Shown here one piece after another: positions 26,142-34,902 of a stretch of DNA of 64,000 nucleotides. The notes below the pieces were generated by a model. That model was not told where the DNA came from, searched no databases, and was given only the letters and a program-made list of their open reading frames with translations. A program made the position numbers and the translations under genes. This stretch comes from CAWIUB01 sp963839175 (lineage in GTDB: Bacteria; Actinomycetota; Actinomycetes; Mycobacteriales; Jatrophihabitantaceae): positions 29,760-93,759 of the forward strand of contig CAWIUB010000038.1 in the NCBI GenBank assembly GCA_963839175.1, in the 5' to 3' direction. Each line of letters opens with the position of its first letter. Positions within the stretch are counted from its first letter, which is position 1.

Positions 26142-26185
26142 TTGTTCGACCCAGGACGCCCTGGGGTACGCCGAGAGTCGAACAA
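26142..26185. repeat. Palindromic element, TTGTTCGAC arms (copy 1)
   Basis: TTGTTCGAC (26142-26150) pairs with GTCGAACAA (26177-26185). An inner hairpin CCAGG...CCTGG (26151-26164) sits within. It lies between hemL and the histidine phosphatase. It is related to 30827-30870 and 57181-57226. Confidence 0.85.
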
Positions 26186-26192
26186 CGTACGG

Positions 26193-26813
26193 GTGATCCA
26201 CCTGCTTCGGCACGGCGAGGTCGCCAATCCGGACCGGGTGCTCTACGGGCGACTGCCCGGCTTCCGGCTGTCCGACCGGGGAGTCGAGCAATCGAAACTC
26301 GCCGCTGAGTGGTTCGCCGGCCACGACATCGGCTATCTGGTCTCGTCGCCGCTGGAACGGGCGCAGCAGACCGCCGCGCCGCTCGCGGCGGCCATCGGGC
26401 TGCCCGTCCACGTCGACGAGCGGCTGATCGAGGCGGACAACGCGCTCGAAGGCAAGCGGGTTACTGGCGGCAAGGACCTGTTCCACGATCCGGCCAACTG
26501 GAAGCTGTTCGTCAACCCGTTCCGCCCGTCATGGGGCGAGCCGTACCGGCAGATCGCCCAGCGCGTGCTCGCGGCCGTGCTCGCCGCGCGTGATGCGGCC
26601 GAGGGCCGCGAAGCGGTCTGCGTGACGCACCAGCTGCCGATCGTCGCGGTGCGCCGCTACGTCGAGGGCAAACGGCTGTTCCACGACCCGCGCAAACGCC
26701 AGTGTGCGCTCGCCTCCGTCACCACGTTGACGTTCGCTGGCGACACGGTGGTGCAGGTCGATTACGCCGAACCGGCCGGGGCCACCCCGGCCGGAGCGAT
26801 CCCAGGCGCGTAG
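26193..26813 (+). CDS. Histidine phosphatase family protein (phosphoglycerate-mutase-like)
   Basis: A 206-residue protein if it starts at GTG 26193. The phosphohistidine motif is then at its very N-terminus (VIHLLRHGEVANPD), as in homologues. The frame is open back to 26118, but that part is the translated palindrome. Other features are YGRLPGFRLSDRGVEQ, VSSPLERAQQTA and VCVTHQLPIVAVRRY, with the second catalytic His. The position between hemL and tlpA matches M. tuberculosis Rv0525. The substrate is unknown; true phosphoglycerate mutase activity is not implied. Confidence 0.85.
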   Translation: MIHLLRHGEVANPDRVLYGRLPGFRLSDRGVEQSKLAAEWFAGHDIGYLVSSPLERAQQTAAPLAAAIGLPVHVDERLIEADNALEGKRVTGGKDLFHDPANWKLFVNPFRPSWGEPYRQIAQRVLAAVLAARDAAEGREAVCVTHQLPIVAVRRYVEGKRLFHDPRKRQCALASVTTLTFAGDTVVQVDYAEPAGATPAGAIPGA

Positions 26814-26885
26814 CGCCGGTCGGCCGCTCGGGGAATCCGGCCCGCGTTCGGCGTCCACAGCAGCGTCTTGCACACTGGACGGGCC

Positions 26886-27470
26886 ATGGTCCGCCTGTTG
26901 CGCCCCGTCACCGCCGTTCTCATCGTCGTCGGTGTGCTGTCGGCCTGCAGCGGCGGCAAGGACGCGGTGGACCCGAACGCCGGCGGCCAATACCGATTCG
27001 TCTCGGCGCAGAAACAGGGCACCACGATCACGCCGGCCGACCGCAAGCCGACCGGCACGGTCACCGGCACGTTGCTGTCCGGCGGCCCGTTCCGGCTGGC
27101 CGACCTCGCGGGCAAGGTCGTGGTCGTCAACTTCTTCGCCTCGTGGTGCGCGCCGTGCCAGACCGAGACGCCCAACTTCGCGACCATGTACCGAGAGGTG
27201 AAGGCACACGGCATCGAGTTCGTCGGGATCGACGCCAAGGACACGTCGAAGAGCGCCGCTAGCGCATTCGTGAAGGACAGCGGTGTCAGCTACCCGGTCG
27301 TCTACGACGAGAAGGCAAAGACAGCCGTCGAGCTGGGCAACGTACCGTCCGCGGCGTTGCCATTCACAGTCGTCCTCGACAAGCAGCAGCGCGTGGCGGC
27401 CGTGTACGCAACCGCCCTGCAGCCCGCCGACCTGCGTCCCGTGTTGACGTCGCTCGCTGCCGAGTCCTGA
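26886..27470 (+). CDS. TlpA/ResA-like thiol-disulfide oxidoreductase, lipoprotein
   Basis: A 194-residue protein with a lipoprotein signal ending in LSAC (Cys21). A membrane-tethered thioredoxin fold follows, with active site FFASWCAPCQTE and cis-Pro in AALPFTVVLD. It keeps apocytochrome c cysteines reduced for haem attachment in system II. CcdA, encoded next (1-bp TGATG overlap), supplies its electrons. The genes from here to ccsB form one tightly packed operon. Confidence 0.92.
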   Translation: MVRLLRPVTAVLIVVGVLSACSGGKDAVDPNAGGQYRFVSAQKQGTTITPADRKPTGTVTGTLLSGGPFRLADLAGKVVVVNFFASWCAPCQTETPNFATMYREVKAHGIEFVGIDAKDTSKSAASAFVKDSGVSYPVVYDEKAKTAVELGNVPSAALPFTVVLDKQQRVAAVYATALQPADLRPVLTSLAAES

Positions 27471-28240
27471 TGGCCGCGGCGCTCACCGGGTTCACCGACA
27501 CGGTCACCAACGGCCCCCTGCTCGTCGCTGCGGGCGTTTCGGCGCTGGTCGGACTGATCGGTTTCCTGTCCCCGTGCGTGCTCCCGCTCGTCCCCGGCTA
27601 CCTGTCCTACGTCGCCGGCCTGTCTGGTGCCGATACCTCCCGCGGCGCCGCGGGCGGCAGGGGCCGGATCGTCGCGGGCGCCGTGCTCTTCGTCTTGGGG
27701 TTCACCGCTATCTTCGTGGCCGAGGGCGTGCTGTTCGGCAGCCTCGGCGCCGCGATCCGGGACCACCGCCTGGCCATCGAGCGGGTCATGGGCGTCGTGA
27801 CGATCGTCATGGGGTTCGTCTTCGTCGGCTGGATTCCCCTGTTACAAAGGGAATTTCGGTTTCACCGGTTGCCTCGTGCCGGGCTGGTCGGCGCGCCGTT
27901 GCTCGGTGTGGCGTTCGGGCTGGCCTGGGGACCGTGCCTGACACCGACGTTCAGCGCCGTCTATTCCATGGCGTTCACCTCGGCGACGGCCGGGCGCGGC
28001 GCGTTCCTGATGACGTTCTACTGCCTAGGCCTCGGCATCCCATTCGTCCTGGTGGCGCTGGGGATCGGCTGGGTCACCGGGGCGCTCGGGTTCGTGCGCC
28101 GGCACGCCAGGGTGATCAGCCAGGTCGGCGGGCTGCTGCTGATCGTCATCGGCGTCCTGCTGGTCACCGGAACGTGGGACCACTGGATGAACTGGCTCAG
28201 CGGCCAGATCGGCAACACCGGCGTCGGGTCCAATCTGTGA
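27470..28240 (+). CDS. ccdA: Cytochrome c biogenesis transmembrane protein CcdA
   Basis: A 256-residue, six-helix membrane protein of the DsbD/CcdA family. It carries reducing power across the membrane to the TlpA-like thioredoxin. The conserved redox cysteines are in SPCVLPLVPGYLSYVAG (helix 1) and LAWGPCLTPTFSAVYS (helix 4). The start overlaps the tlpA stop by one base, and its end overlaps resB by 4 bp if resB uses GTG 28237. Confidence 0.93.
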   Translation: MAAALTGFTDTVTNGPLLVAAGVSALVGLIGFLSPCVLPLVPGYLSYVAGLSGADTSRGAAGGRGRIVAGAVLFVLGFTAIFVAEGVLFGSLGAAIRDHRLAIERVMGVVTIVMGFVFVGWIPLLQREFRFHRLPRAGLVGAPLLGVAFGLAWGPCLTPTFSAVYSMAFTSATAGRGAFLMTFYCLGLGIPFVLVALGIGWVTGALGFVRRHARVISQVGGLLLIVIGVLLVTGTWDHWMNWLSGQIGNTGVGSNL

Positions 28241-29781
28241 GGATGCTCAGGCGCGGCTGGCGGCGGTTGATCAGCATGCGCACGGCGCTGGTATTGCTGT
28301 TCCTGCTTGCGCTGGCCGCGGTGCCCGGATCGCTGCTGCCGCAGCGTCCGCTCAACCCCACCAAGGTCGACAACTACCTGGCGTCGCACGGGGCGTGGGG
28401 ACGTTTCCTCGACCACCTCGGCATGTTCGACGTCTTCGGATCGGCGTGGTTCGCCGCGATCTACCTGCTGCTGTTCGTGTCGCTGGCCGGCTGCCTGGTA
28501 CCGCGGATCCGCCAGCACGCCCGCGCATGGCTGGCCACGCCACTGCCCGCCCCGAAGAACCTGGACCGGTTGCCCGAGTCGGGCAGCTACCGCACCGACC
28601 AATCGGCGGACGCCACCGCCGCGGCGGCACGCGCGGTTCTCGGGCAGCGCTGGCGGGTGGTTCGCCGCGACGAGCCGACGGGCACCGTGACGCTGTCCGC
28701 CGAGAAGGGCTACAGCCGCGAGACGGGCAACCTGATCTTCCACCTGGCGTTGCTCGCCGCCCTCGTCCTGATCGCCGTGGGGCGGCTGTTCAGCTACCAG
28801 AGCAACTACTTGATTACCGAAGGCAGCGGGTTCGTCAACGGCGTGCTGCCCGACTCGACACACCCCGGGCGGCTCGCCCAGGAGGGCAAGGTCACCCCAC
28901 CCAGGTTCTCGATCGACCTGGACAAGTTCACCGCCACCTATCTGCCGACCGGGGAGCCATCACAGTTCCGGGCTGATGTCACCTACTCGCCCACGATCAA
29001 CGCGCCGGGTGAGCAGCGGACCATCACCGTCAACCATCCGCTGCGGGTGCAGGGCGACCGCGTCTACCTGATCGGGCACGGCTTCGCGCCGCAGATCACC
29101 GTGCGGATGCCCGACGGCAGCACCCGGCAGGACGTGGCCGCGTTCATCCCAACCGACCCGACCACGCTGCTCTCCGAGGGTGCGTTCAAGGAGACCGGCA
29201 AGCAGTTCGCCATGCAGGATCTGGGCATCGAGGGTTTCTTCGCCCCGACGCCCCGCGACACCGGGGACGGCGTAATCACCTCCATCTCGCCCGAGGTGAA
29301 CGATCCGGCGCTCGGCATCTTCGTCTACACGGGGACGATCAACCCGAACGGCGTCGCGCAGTCGGTGTACTCGCTCACTGACAAGTCGCAGCTGCACCAA
29401 ATCGGTGCGGCTGCGCTGACGATCGGTCAGACGGCGACGTTCCCGGGCGGCGTCTCGGTCCGGTTCGACGGCTGGAAGCCGTGGGCGACCATGCAGGTGT
29501 CGCACGACCCCACGCAGGGCTGGCTATTGGTCGCGGCGGTGGCCATGGTGGCCGGCCTGGTCGGCTCGTTGAGCGTCAGGCGGCGGCGGGTTTGGCTGCG
29601 GATCACCCCCGGGTCGTCCGGGCCAGACGGCTCGCCTACCGTAGTGGCGGCGGGCGGGCTCGCGCGAAACGACTCGGGTAACTTCACGACCGAGTTCGCC
29701 GCGCTGCTCGAACGGCTGGCAGCGGCGGGCCCGGCGGCAAGACCGGAGCCGGTCGAGCCGGTCGGCGCCGGAAGGGAGTGA
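28237..29781 (+). CDS. resB: Cytochrome c biogenesis protein ResB (Ccs1)
   Basis: The protein is 514 residues from GTG 28237; ATG 28243 is an alternative. System II haem handling uses ResB with CcsB to deliver haem and ligate it outside the membrane. Helices are near residues 10-28, 68-88, 165-185 and 420-440. The large extracytoplasmic domain lies between the third and fourth. Family signatures include GSLLPQRPLNPTKVDNYLA and the SFYGWKP-like VRFDGWKPWATMQVSHDP. The C-terminal cytoplasmic tail is Ala/Pro-rich. It overlaps both neighbours by 4 bp. Confidence 0.93.
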   Translation: MRMLRRGWRRLISMRTALVLLFLLALAAVPGSLLPQRPLNPTKVDNYLASHGAWGRFLDHLGMFDVFGSAWFAAIYLLLFVSLAGCLVPRIRQHARAWLATPLPAPKNLDRLPESGSYRTDQSADATAAAARAVLGQRWRVVRRDEPTGTVTLSAEKGYSRETGNLIFHLALLAALVLIAVGRLFSYQSNYLITEGSGFVNGVLPDSTHPGRLAQEGKVTPPRFSIDLDKFTATYLPTGEPSQFRADVTYSPTINAPGEQRTITVNHPLRVQGDRVYLIGHGFAPQITVRMPDGSTRQDVAAFIPTDPTTLLSEGAFKETGKQFAMQDLGIEGFFAPTPRDTGDGVITSISPEVNDPALGIFVYTGTINPNGVAQSVYSLTDKSQLHQIGAAALTIGQTATFPGGVSVRFDGWKPWATMQVSHDPTQGWLLVAAVAMVAGLVGSLSVRRRRVWLRITPGSSGPDGSPTVVAAGGLARNDSGNFTTEFAALLERLAAAGPAARPEPVEPVGAGRE

Positions 29782-30797
29782 ACGTGGCGGTCAGCAGCGG
29801 ACTCGCCCACCTGTCCGACGGGCTGTTCACGACCGCCATCGCGACGTACTCCCTCGCGATGGCGTGCTACACCGCCGAGTATGCGTTCGGCCGCCGCGGT
29901 CGGGTGGCCGCCACGGTTCCGGCCGTTGACCACACCCGCGTCCTCGTCGGCGCCGGGGGACCCGACTTGGTAGAGCCGCCACCGGCCCCGCCGATCGCTG
30001 CGTCCGGGCCGGGCCACCGTTCGGCGGCCGACCGGTTCGGCCGCGGCGCCGTAGCGCTCACCGTCCTCGGCGCCGTCGTCCACCTCGTCTCCGTCGCGTT
30101 GCGCGGCATTGCGGTCGACCGGGTGCCGTGGGGCAACATGTACGAGTTCTCCGCGGTCGTCGGGCTGATCGCCGTGCTCGCGTTCTTGATCTCCCTGTGG
30201 CGTGCCCCGCAGATCCGCTACCTCGGCGTCTTCGTCATGCTGCCGGTGATCCTGCTGATGTTCCTGGCCGGGACGGTGCTCTACGCCAAGGCGCAGCCGC
30301 TGGTGCCCGCATTGCAGTCCTATTGGCTGGCCATCCACGTGTCGGCGGCGGCCAGCAGCGAGGGAATCCTGATGACCAGCGCGGTCATCACCCTGCTGTT
30401 CCTGATCCGGCAGCGCTACGACGCGCGGGTCGCCGCGGGTGCGCCGATCCGGTTCCCGGTCGCGGTGGGCGCCCGGCTGCCAGCGCCCGCGACCCTGGAC
30501 AAGGTCGCCTACCGCACCGTCGCGTTCGCGTTCCCGATCTACACCTTCGGCGTCATCGCCGGGGCTATCTGGGCCGAGGCCGCCTGGGGACGCTATTGGG
30601 GCTGGGACCCCAAAGAGACCTGGGCGTTCATCGCCTGGGTCATCTACGCCGCCTACCTGCACGCCCGCGCCACCGCCGGCTGGAAGGGCCGGGCCGCCGC
30701 CTGGATCAACCTGGCCGGCTTCGGCGCCATGACGTTCAACTTCTTCGTCGTCAACATTGTCATCTCCGGCCTGCACTCCTACGCCGGCCTCAACTGA
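29778..30797 (+). CDS. ccsB: Cytochrome c synthetase component CcsB (CcsA family)
   Basis: A 339-residue membrane protein with about eight helices. The WWD-type haem-binding motif is WGWDPKETWAFIAW (about residues 273-286), with conserved flanking histidines such as the one in YWLAIHVSAAASSEG and near the C-terminus in SGLHSYAGLN. It pairs with ResB in system II cytochrome c maturation. The GTG at 29778 overlaps the resB stop. Transcription probably ends at the palindrome 30827-30870. Confidence 0.94.
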   Translation: MNVAVSSGLAHLSDGLFTTAIATYSLAMACYTAEYAFGRRGRVAATVPAVDHTRVLVGAGGPDLVEPPPAPPIAASGPGHRSAADRFGRGAVALTVLGAVVHLVSVALRGIAVDRVPWGNMYEFSAVVGLIAVLAFLISLWRAPQIRYLGVFVMLPVILLMFLAGTVLYAKAQPLVPALQSYWLAIHVSAAASSEGILMTSAVITLLFLIRQRYDARVAAGAPIRFPVAVGARLPAPATLDKVAYRTVAFAFPIYTFGVIAGAIWAEAAWGRYWGWDPKETWAFIAWVIYAAYLHARATAGWKGRAAAWINLAGFGAMTFNFFVVNIVISGLHSYAGLN

Positions 30798-30826
30798 CTC
30801 CCGTGACTGGGCTCGGCTATGCCAAG

Positions 30827-30870
30827 TTGTTCGACCGTCGGCGCACCAGGACGCGCCGAGGATCGAACAA
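30827..30870. repeat. Palindromic element, TTGTTCGAC arms (copy 2)
   Basis: TTGTTCGA (30827-30834) pairs with TCGAACAA (30863-30870). An inner stem CGGCGC/GCGCCG surrounds the centre ACCAGGAC. It lies between the convergent ccsB and glycosyltransferase genes, a good place for a bidirectional terminator. Confidence 0.85.
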
Positions 30871-30888
30871 GTCGAGGCGGTCATCGGG

Positions 30889-32893
30889 CTAGCCAGCCTG
30901 TGCGGTCAGGTCGTAGACGGTGCTGGTGCCGATCGTCCGCGCGGTGAACGTCGAGGTCACCCACTGCTGGATCGCGTAGGCCGTCGAGGACTGTGCGCTC
31001 GTCGAACCGATGAACCCATTCGAGTCCGGGACGTAGTAGTGGATCTTGCCAGCCGCGACGAGCTGCTTGAAGGCAACCAGCGTGATCGCGGGATCGGTGC
31101 CGTTGTAGCCGCCGAGCGACATGACCGAATCGCCGGTGGCGAGCTCCAGGGAGGCCGCCTCGTTGTCGCCGGTCGTCGCGGCTACCCATTCGTAATGGCT
31201 CGCATTCGCCTGCAACGCCTTGGTCAACGCGGTGCTGACTGTGCTCGCTCCGCCGAGGCCGCCCATCGCGCCGCCCTGAAAAGCCTGCCCGCCTTGACCA
31301 GTCTGCCCGCCTTGACCAGTCTGCCCGCCCGCGAGGCCGCCGCCCGGACCTTGGTTGGCCGTCCCGCCGGGTGCGCCGAAGCCGCGCCCGCCACCGCCGA
31401 CGGCGCCACCACCAGCGAGGCCCAGCCCGCCGCTGGACGGGCCGGCCGACGGAATGGCGCCAGTGTGCGCAGTTGCCGCGGTCTGCACGGCGTAGGCGGT
31501 CGGCCCGGCAAGCAGCGCGAAAAACAAGCGCAATCGCAGCGAGGGCCACGAAGCCCCGCATCAGCACCAGGGTGATCGCCACGGCCGCGGCGAGCAGCAC
31601 GGCCCAGCGCAGTTCGGGATGCCAGCTGCTGCGACCGAGGAGCTGGAACGTCCACAGGGAACCGGCTGCGACGATGGAGCTGACCAGCCAGGGCAAGCGC
31701 CACAGGGTGACCACACCGATCCCGACGAGCGCCGCAATCGCCGGGGCGAGCGCCACCGTGTAGTACGGGTGGATGATGCCGCTGGCGTAGCTGAACACCA
31801 GTCCGGTGACGAGGAGCCAGCCGCCCCACACGATGGCGCTGGCCCGGAGCTGATTGGTGCGCGAGGCGTGCCACGTCATCCAGATCACGCCGCCCAGCGC
31901 GATGAGGGCGGCTGGCAGCAGCCAGGAGATCTGCGTCCCCATGTCGGTTCCGAGCAGTCGAGTCAGACCGGTCGCGCCGGAGGAGAAGCCGCCCGTGCCG
32001 CCGTTCACCGCCCCGTTGTTGCTGCTGCCGTCGAGGCGGCCGAAGCCGTTGTAGCCGAAGATCAGCTCCAGGACCGAGTTGTGAGTTGACCCGCCGATGT
32101 AGGGACGCGAACCGGCCGGCCACAGCTCGACGAGCGCGACCCACCAGCCAGCCGACACGATCAGCGCGGCCGCACCAGCGATCAGGTGCGTGACGCGGCG
32201 GCGTAACGGGATCGGGGCGGCGACCAGGTAGGCGGCCCCGAGCCCCGGCACCACCAGGAAGCCTTGCAGCATCTTGGCGAGGAATGCGAAGCCGATCAGC
32301 GATCCGGCGAGGATCAGCCAGCGGGCCCGTCCGGCCTCGATGGCGCGCACCGTCGCATAGCCGGCGGCGGTCATCAGCAGGACGAGCAGCGGGTCGGGGT
32401 TGTCGTAGCGGAACATCAGCGCGGCGACCGGCGTGGTGGCGAGCACGGCACCCGCGAGCAGCCCGGCATAGGGGCCGGCAACCCGTTTGACCGCGGCGTA
32501 GAGCAACGCCACGGCGGCCACGCCCTCCAGGGCCTGCGGGACGAGCAGCGCCCAGCTGTTCACCCCGAAGATCCGCATCGACAGGTCGATCACCCACAGG
32601 GACGCCGGGGACTTGTCGACGGTGATGAAGTTCGACTGGTCGAGGGACCCGAACAGGAATGCCGTCCAGCTCTTGCTGCCGGCTTGCCCGGCGGCCGCGT
32701 AGAACTGGTTCGCCCAGCCCGACTCGGACAGCCCGACTAGGTAGAGCAGCCCAGTTGCGGCGAGCAGCCCGAGGAACGCGAGCCGGTGCCCGCCCCATCG
32801 CCTCGCCGAGTGACGACTCGTGATGATCAATGACGGAGCTGGCGCCGTCATTGATATTGCGCGGACGTCACTCGGCGGGGTCATCGTGGTCAC
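30889..32893 (-). pseudogene. GT39 (ArnT/YkcB-like) glycosyltransferase, frameshifted
   Basis: The N-terminal membrane half is intact from ATG 32893 to about residue 455: ANQFYAAAGQAGSKSWTAFL, NFITVDKSPASLWVIDLS with the catalytic acidic residue region, then about ten helices. The frame is lost at the A-run 31520-31524. The correct continuation is read one frame over: ALLAGPTAYAVQTAATAHTG, a Gly/Gln-rich linker with a 15-bp tandem repeat, and the extracytoplasmic domain GKIHYYVPDSNGFIGS to TVYDLTAQAG. Removing one A restores 667 residues. It is paralogous to the next gene upstream and overlaps it by 4 bp. Confidence 0.85.
32804..32877. repeat. Nested palindrome within the 5' end of the first GT39 gene
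   Basis: Outer arms CGCCGAGTGACG (32804-32815) and CGTCACTCGGCG (32866-32877) are exact complements. Inner arms ATCAATGACGG (32826-32836) and CCGTCATTGAT (32845-32855) are also exact. The whole element is translated as the N-terminal codons of the frameshifted GT39 gene. Confidence 0.9.
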
Positions 32894-34902
32894 GAGCTGC
32901 TTCCGCTCTTGGGCGAGGTCAGGTCGTAGACGGTCTGGTTGCCGACCGTCTTGGTGTTGAAGTTCGACTCGACCCAGCTGGTGATCGCGCTGTTGCTGCT
33001 AGTGCCGCCGCCCTGGCCGCCACCGGCCCCACCGCCGTCGGCGATGAAGTAGTGGATCTGACCGGCTGCCACGTAGGCCTTGAACTGGGCCAGCGTGGGA
33101 GCCGCGTCCGACCCGCTCCAGCCGCCGATCGCCATGACGGCCTTGCCGCCGCTGGCCAGCTCCAGCGACGCGGCACTCTGGTCGCCGATCGTTGCGGCGG
33201 CCCATTTGGTGGTCGTCGAGGCGAGCAGCGATGCCAGCGCGGAGCTCGCCGAGGTTTCACCGCCCCCTGCGCCGCTTTGCTGACTCGGTTGGCTCTGCGT
33301 CCCGCTCTGGCCTTGCCCGGGTGCGCCGCCGCCGAATGCGCCGTCGCCGGTCTGGCCGGTGGACCCGACGCCTCCCCGCGTGCCGCCGAACCCAGAGCTC
33401 ACCGCGGACGCCGGTCCCGCTGAGGGGGTCGACCCGGTGTGCACGGTGGCTGCGGTGTCCAGGGCGTATGCGGACGAGCCGAGGCCGACCACGACCAAGC
33501 CGGCGGCGGTCGCGGCCACGGCGAAGCGGCGCAGCTGACCCGGCGGCACGAGCAGCAGACCCGCGGCCGCCAAGCCGAGCACGATCACTGCGGCGCGTAG
33601 CTCCGGATGCCAGCTCGCGGCCCGGCCGAGCAGCTGGTGGCTCCACCAGGCGCTCACGAGGACGCTTGCGGCGAGGGTCACCCGCGTCCAGGTCTCGCTC
33701 CGACGGCGCCACAGCACGACCGACCCGATGGCCACCAGTGCGGCGATCGGCGGGGCGAGCTGCACCGCGTAGTAGGGGTGGATGATGCCGCCGGCATAGC
33801 TGAATACGGCGGCCGTGACGAGCAGCCAGCCACCCCACAGCAGGGCCGCCGACCGAGTGCGGTCGGTGCGCGGGGCCCGATTGGCCGCGACGAGCAGCGC
33901 CACGGTCGCGATCAGGGCAGCCGGGATCAGCCAGGAGATCTGCGTTCCGAACTCGGAGTTGAACATCCGGCCGAGCCCGGCGGTGCCGCCGAAGCCGCCG
34001 CCACCGCCCGCGCCGCCCGGGCCTCCGCCGGAGGAACCAGTGACCCGGCTCAGCCCGTTGTAGCCGAACGCCAGGCCCAGCACGCTGTTGTCGCCCGAGC
34101 CGCCGATGTAGGGACGGTCGGCGGCGGGCGTCAGCGCCACTGCGAGCACCCACCAGCCGGCGCTGACCACAACGGCCAGGCCGGCGAGCAGCAGGTGCCC
34201 GACGCGGCGGCGCAGCCCGTGCGGAGCGGCCACCAGATACACCACGGCCAGCGCCGGCAGCACCGTGAACGGCTGCAGGCTCTTGGTCAGGAAGTCGAAG
34301 CCCAGCGCCGTCCCGGCGAGCAGCAGCCAACGCAGCTTGCCGTCGTCGATAGCCCGGGTGACGCCGTATGCGGCCACCACGAGCAGCAGCGTCATCAGCG
34401 CGTCCGGGTTGTTGAACCGGAACATGAGCACCGCGACGGGCGTGACAGCCAGCAGGAAGCCGGCGAGCAGCCCGGCCGCCGTGCCGAACCAGCGGCGCAC
34501 GGTCAGATACAGCAACCCGACCGAGGCAACGCCCATCAGCGCCTGCGGCACCAGCATCGACCAGGCGTTGAACCCGAAGATTCGCCCCGCCAGCTCCATC
34601 GGCCACAGCGACATCGGCGGCTTGTCGACCGTGATGAAGTTGGACGAGTCCAGCGAGCCGAAGAAGAACGCCTTCCAGCTCTTGGTCCCAGCTTGGACGG
34701 CCGCGGCATAGAAGCTGTTCGCATTGCCCGACGCACCGAGCCCCCACAGGTACAGCAGTGCGGTGCCTAGGAGTAATCCGGTGACGGCCAGCCTCCTCGA
34801 GTGACGGTTCCGGTTGATCAATGACGGGGAATCGGCCGTCATTGATCTTGCCGAACCGTCACTCGGTGGGGCAGCCGACCCAAGCGGGCGCAGGATGGTC
34901 AT
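32890..34902 (-). CDS. GT39 (ArnT/YkcB-like) membrane glycosyltransferase
   Basis: A 670-residue protein that moves a sugar from a polyprenyl-phosphate carrier to an extracytoplasmic acceptor. The first loop carries the family pattern NANSFYAAAVQAGTKSWKAF and NFITVDKPPMSLWPMELAG, and about eleven helices follow. A Gly/Gln/Ser-rich linker then leads to a C-terminal soluble domain: KAVMAIGGWSGSDAAPTLAQ, ending TVYDLTSPKSGSSS. This two-domain layout resembles Bacillus YkcB. It sits in an operon with a GT2-GtrA enzyme that probably makes its lipid-linked donor. The ATG at 34902 overlaps that gene's stop by one base. Confidence 0.9.
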   Translation of the reverse strand: MTILRPLGSAAPPSDGSARSMTADSPSLINRNRHSRRLAVTGLLLGTALLYLWGLGASGNANSFYAAAVQAGTKSWKAFFFGSLDSSNFITVDKPPMSLWPMELAGRIFGFNAWSMLVPQALMGVASVGLLYLTVRRWFGTAAGLLAGFLLAVTPVAVLMFRFNNPDALMTLLLVVAAYGVTRAIDDGKLRWLLLAGTALGFDFLTKSLQPFTVLPALAVVYLVAAPHGLRRRVGHLLLAGLAVVVSAGWWVLAVALTPAADRPYIGGSGDNSVLGLAFGYNGLSRVTGSSGGGPGGAGGGGGFGGTAGLGRMFNSEFGTQISWLIPAALIATVALLVAANRAPRTDRTRSAALLWGGWLLVTAAVFSYAGGIIHPYYAVQLAPPIAALVAIGSVVLWRRRSETWTRVTLAASVLVSAWWSHQLLGRAASWHPELRAAVIVLGLAAAGLLLVPPGQLRRFAVAATAAGLVVVGLGSSAYALDTAATVHTGSTPSAGPASAVSSGFGGTRGGVGSTGQTGDGAFGGGAPGQGQSGTQSQPSQQSGAGGGETSASSALASLLASTTTKWAAATIGDQSAASLELASGGKAVMAIGGWSGSDAAPTLAQFKAYVAAGQIHYFIADGGGAGGGQGGGTSSNSAITSWVESNFNTKTVGNQTVYDLTSPKSGSSS
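34798..34865. repeat. Nested palindrome within the 5' end of the intact GT39 gene
   Basis: Outer arms CGAGTGACGGTTC (34798-34810) and GAACCGTCACTCG (34853-34865) are exact. Inner arms GATCAATGACGG (34816-34827) and CCGTCATTGATC (34836-34847) are exact. It is related to 32804-32877 but with different spacer bases and compensated outer arms. Confidence 0.9.

Noticed and set aside
26118..26192. Upstream extension of the histidine phosphatase
   Set aside because: The extra 25 codons translate the palindrome. Homologues begin directly at the RHG region.
33257..34770. Long frames on both strands across the intact GT39 gene
   Set aside because: They are shadows of the GT39 coding sequence and lack membrane segments or motifs.
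32830..34860. Short plus-strand frames beginning at the GT39 palindromes (PSLIL...RHS)
   Set aside because: They arise because a palindrome reads similarly on both strands. They continue into antisense glycosyltransferase sequence.
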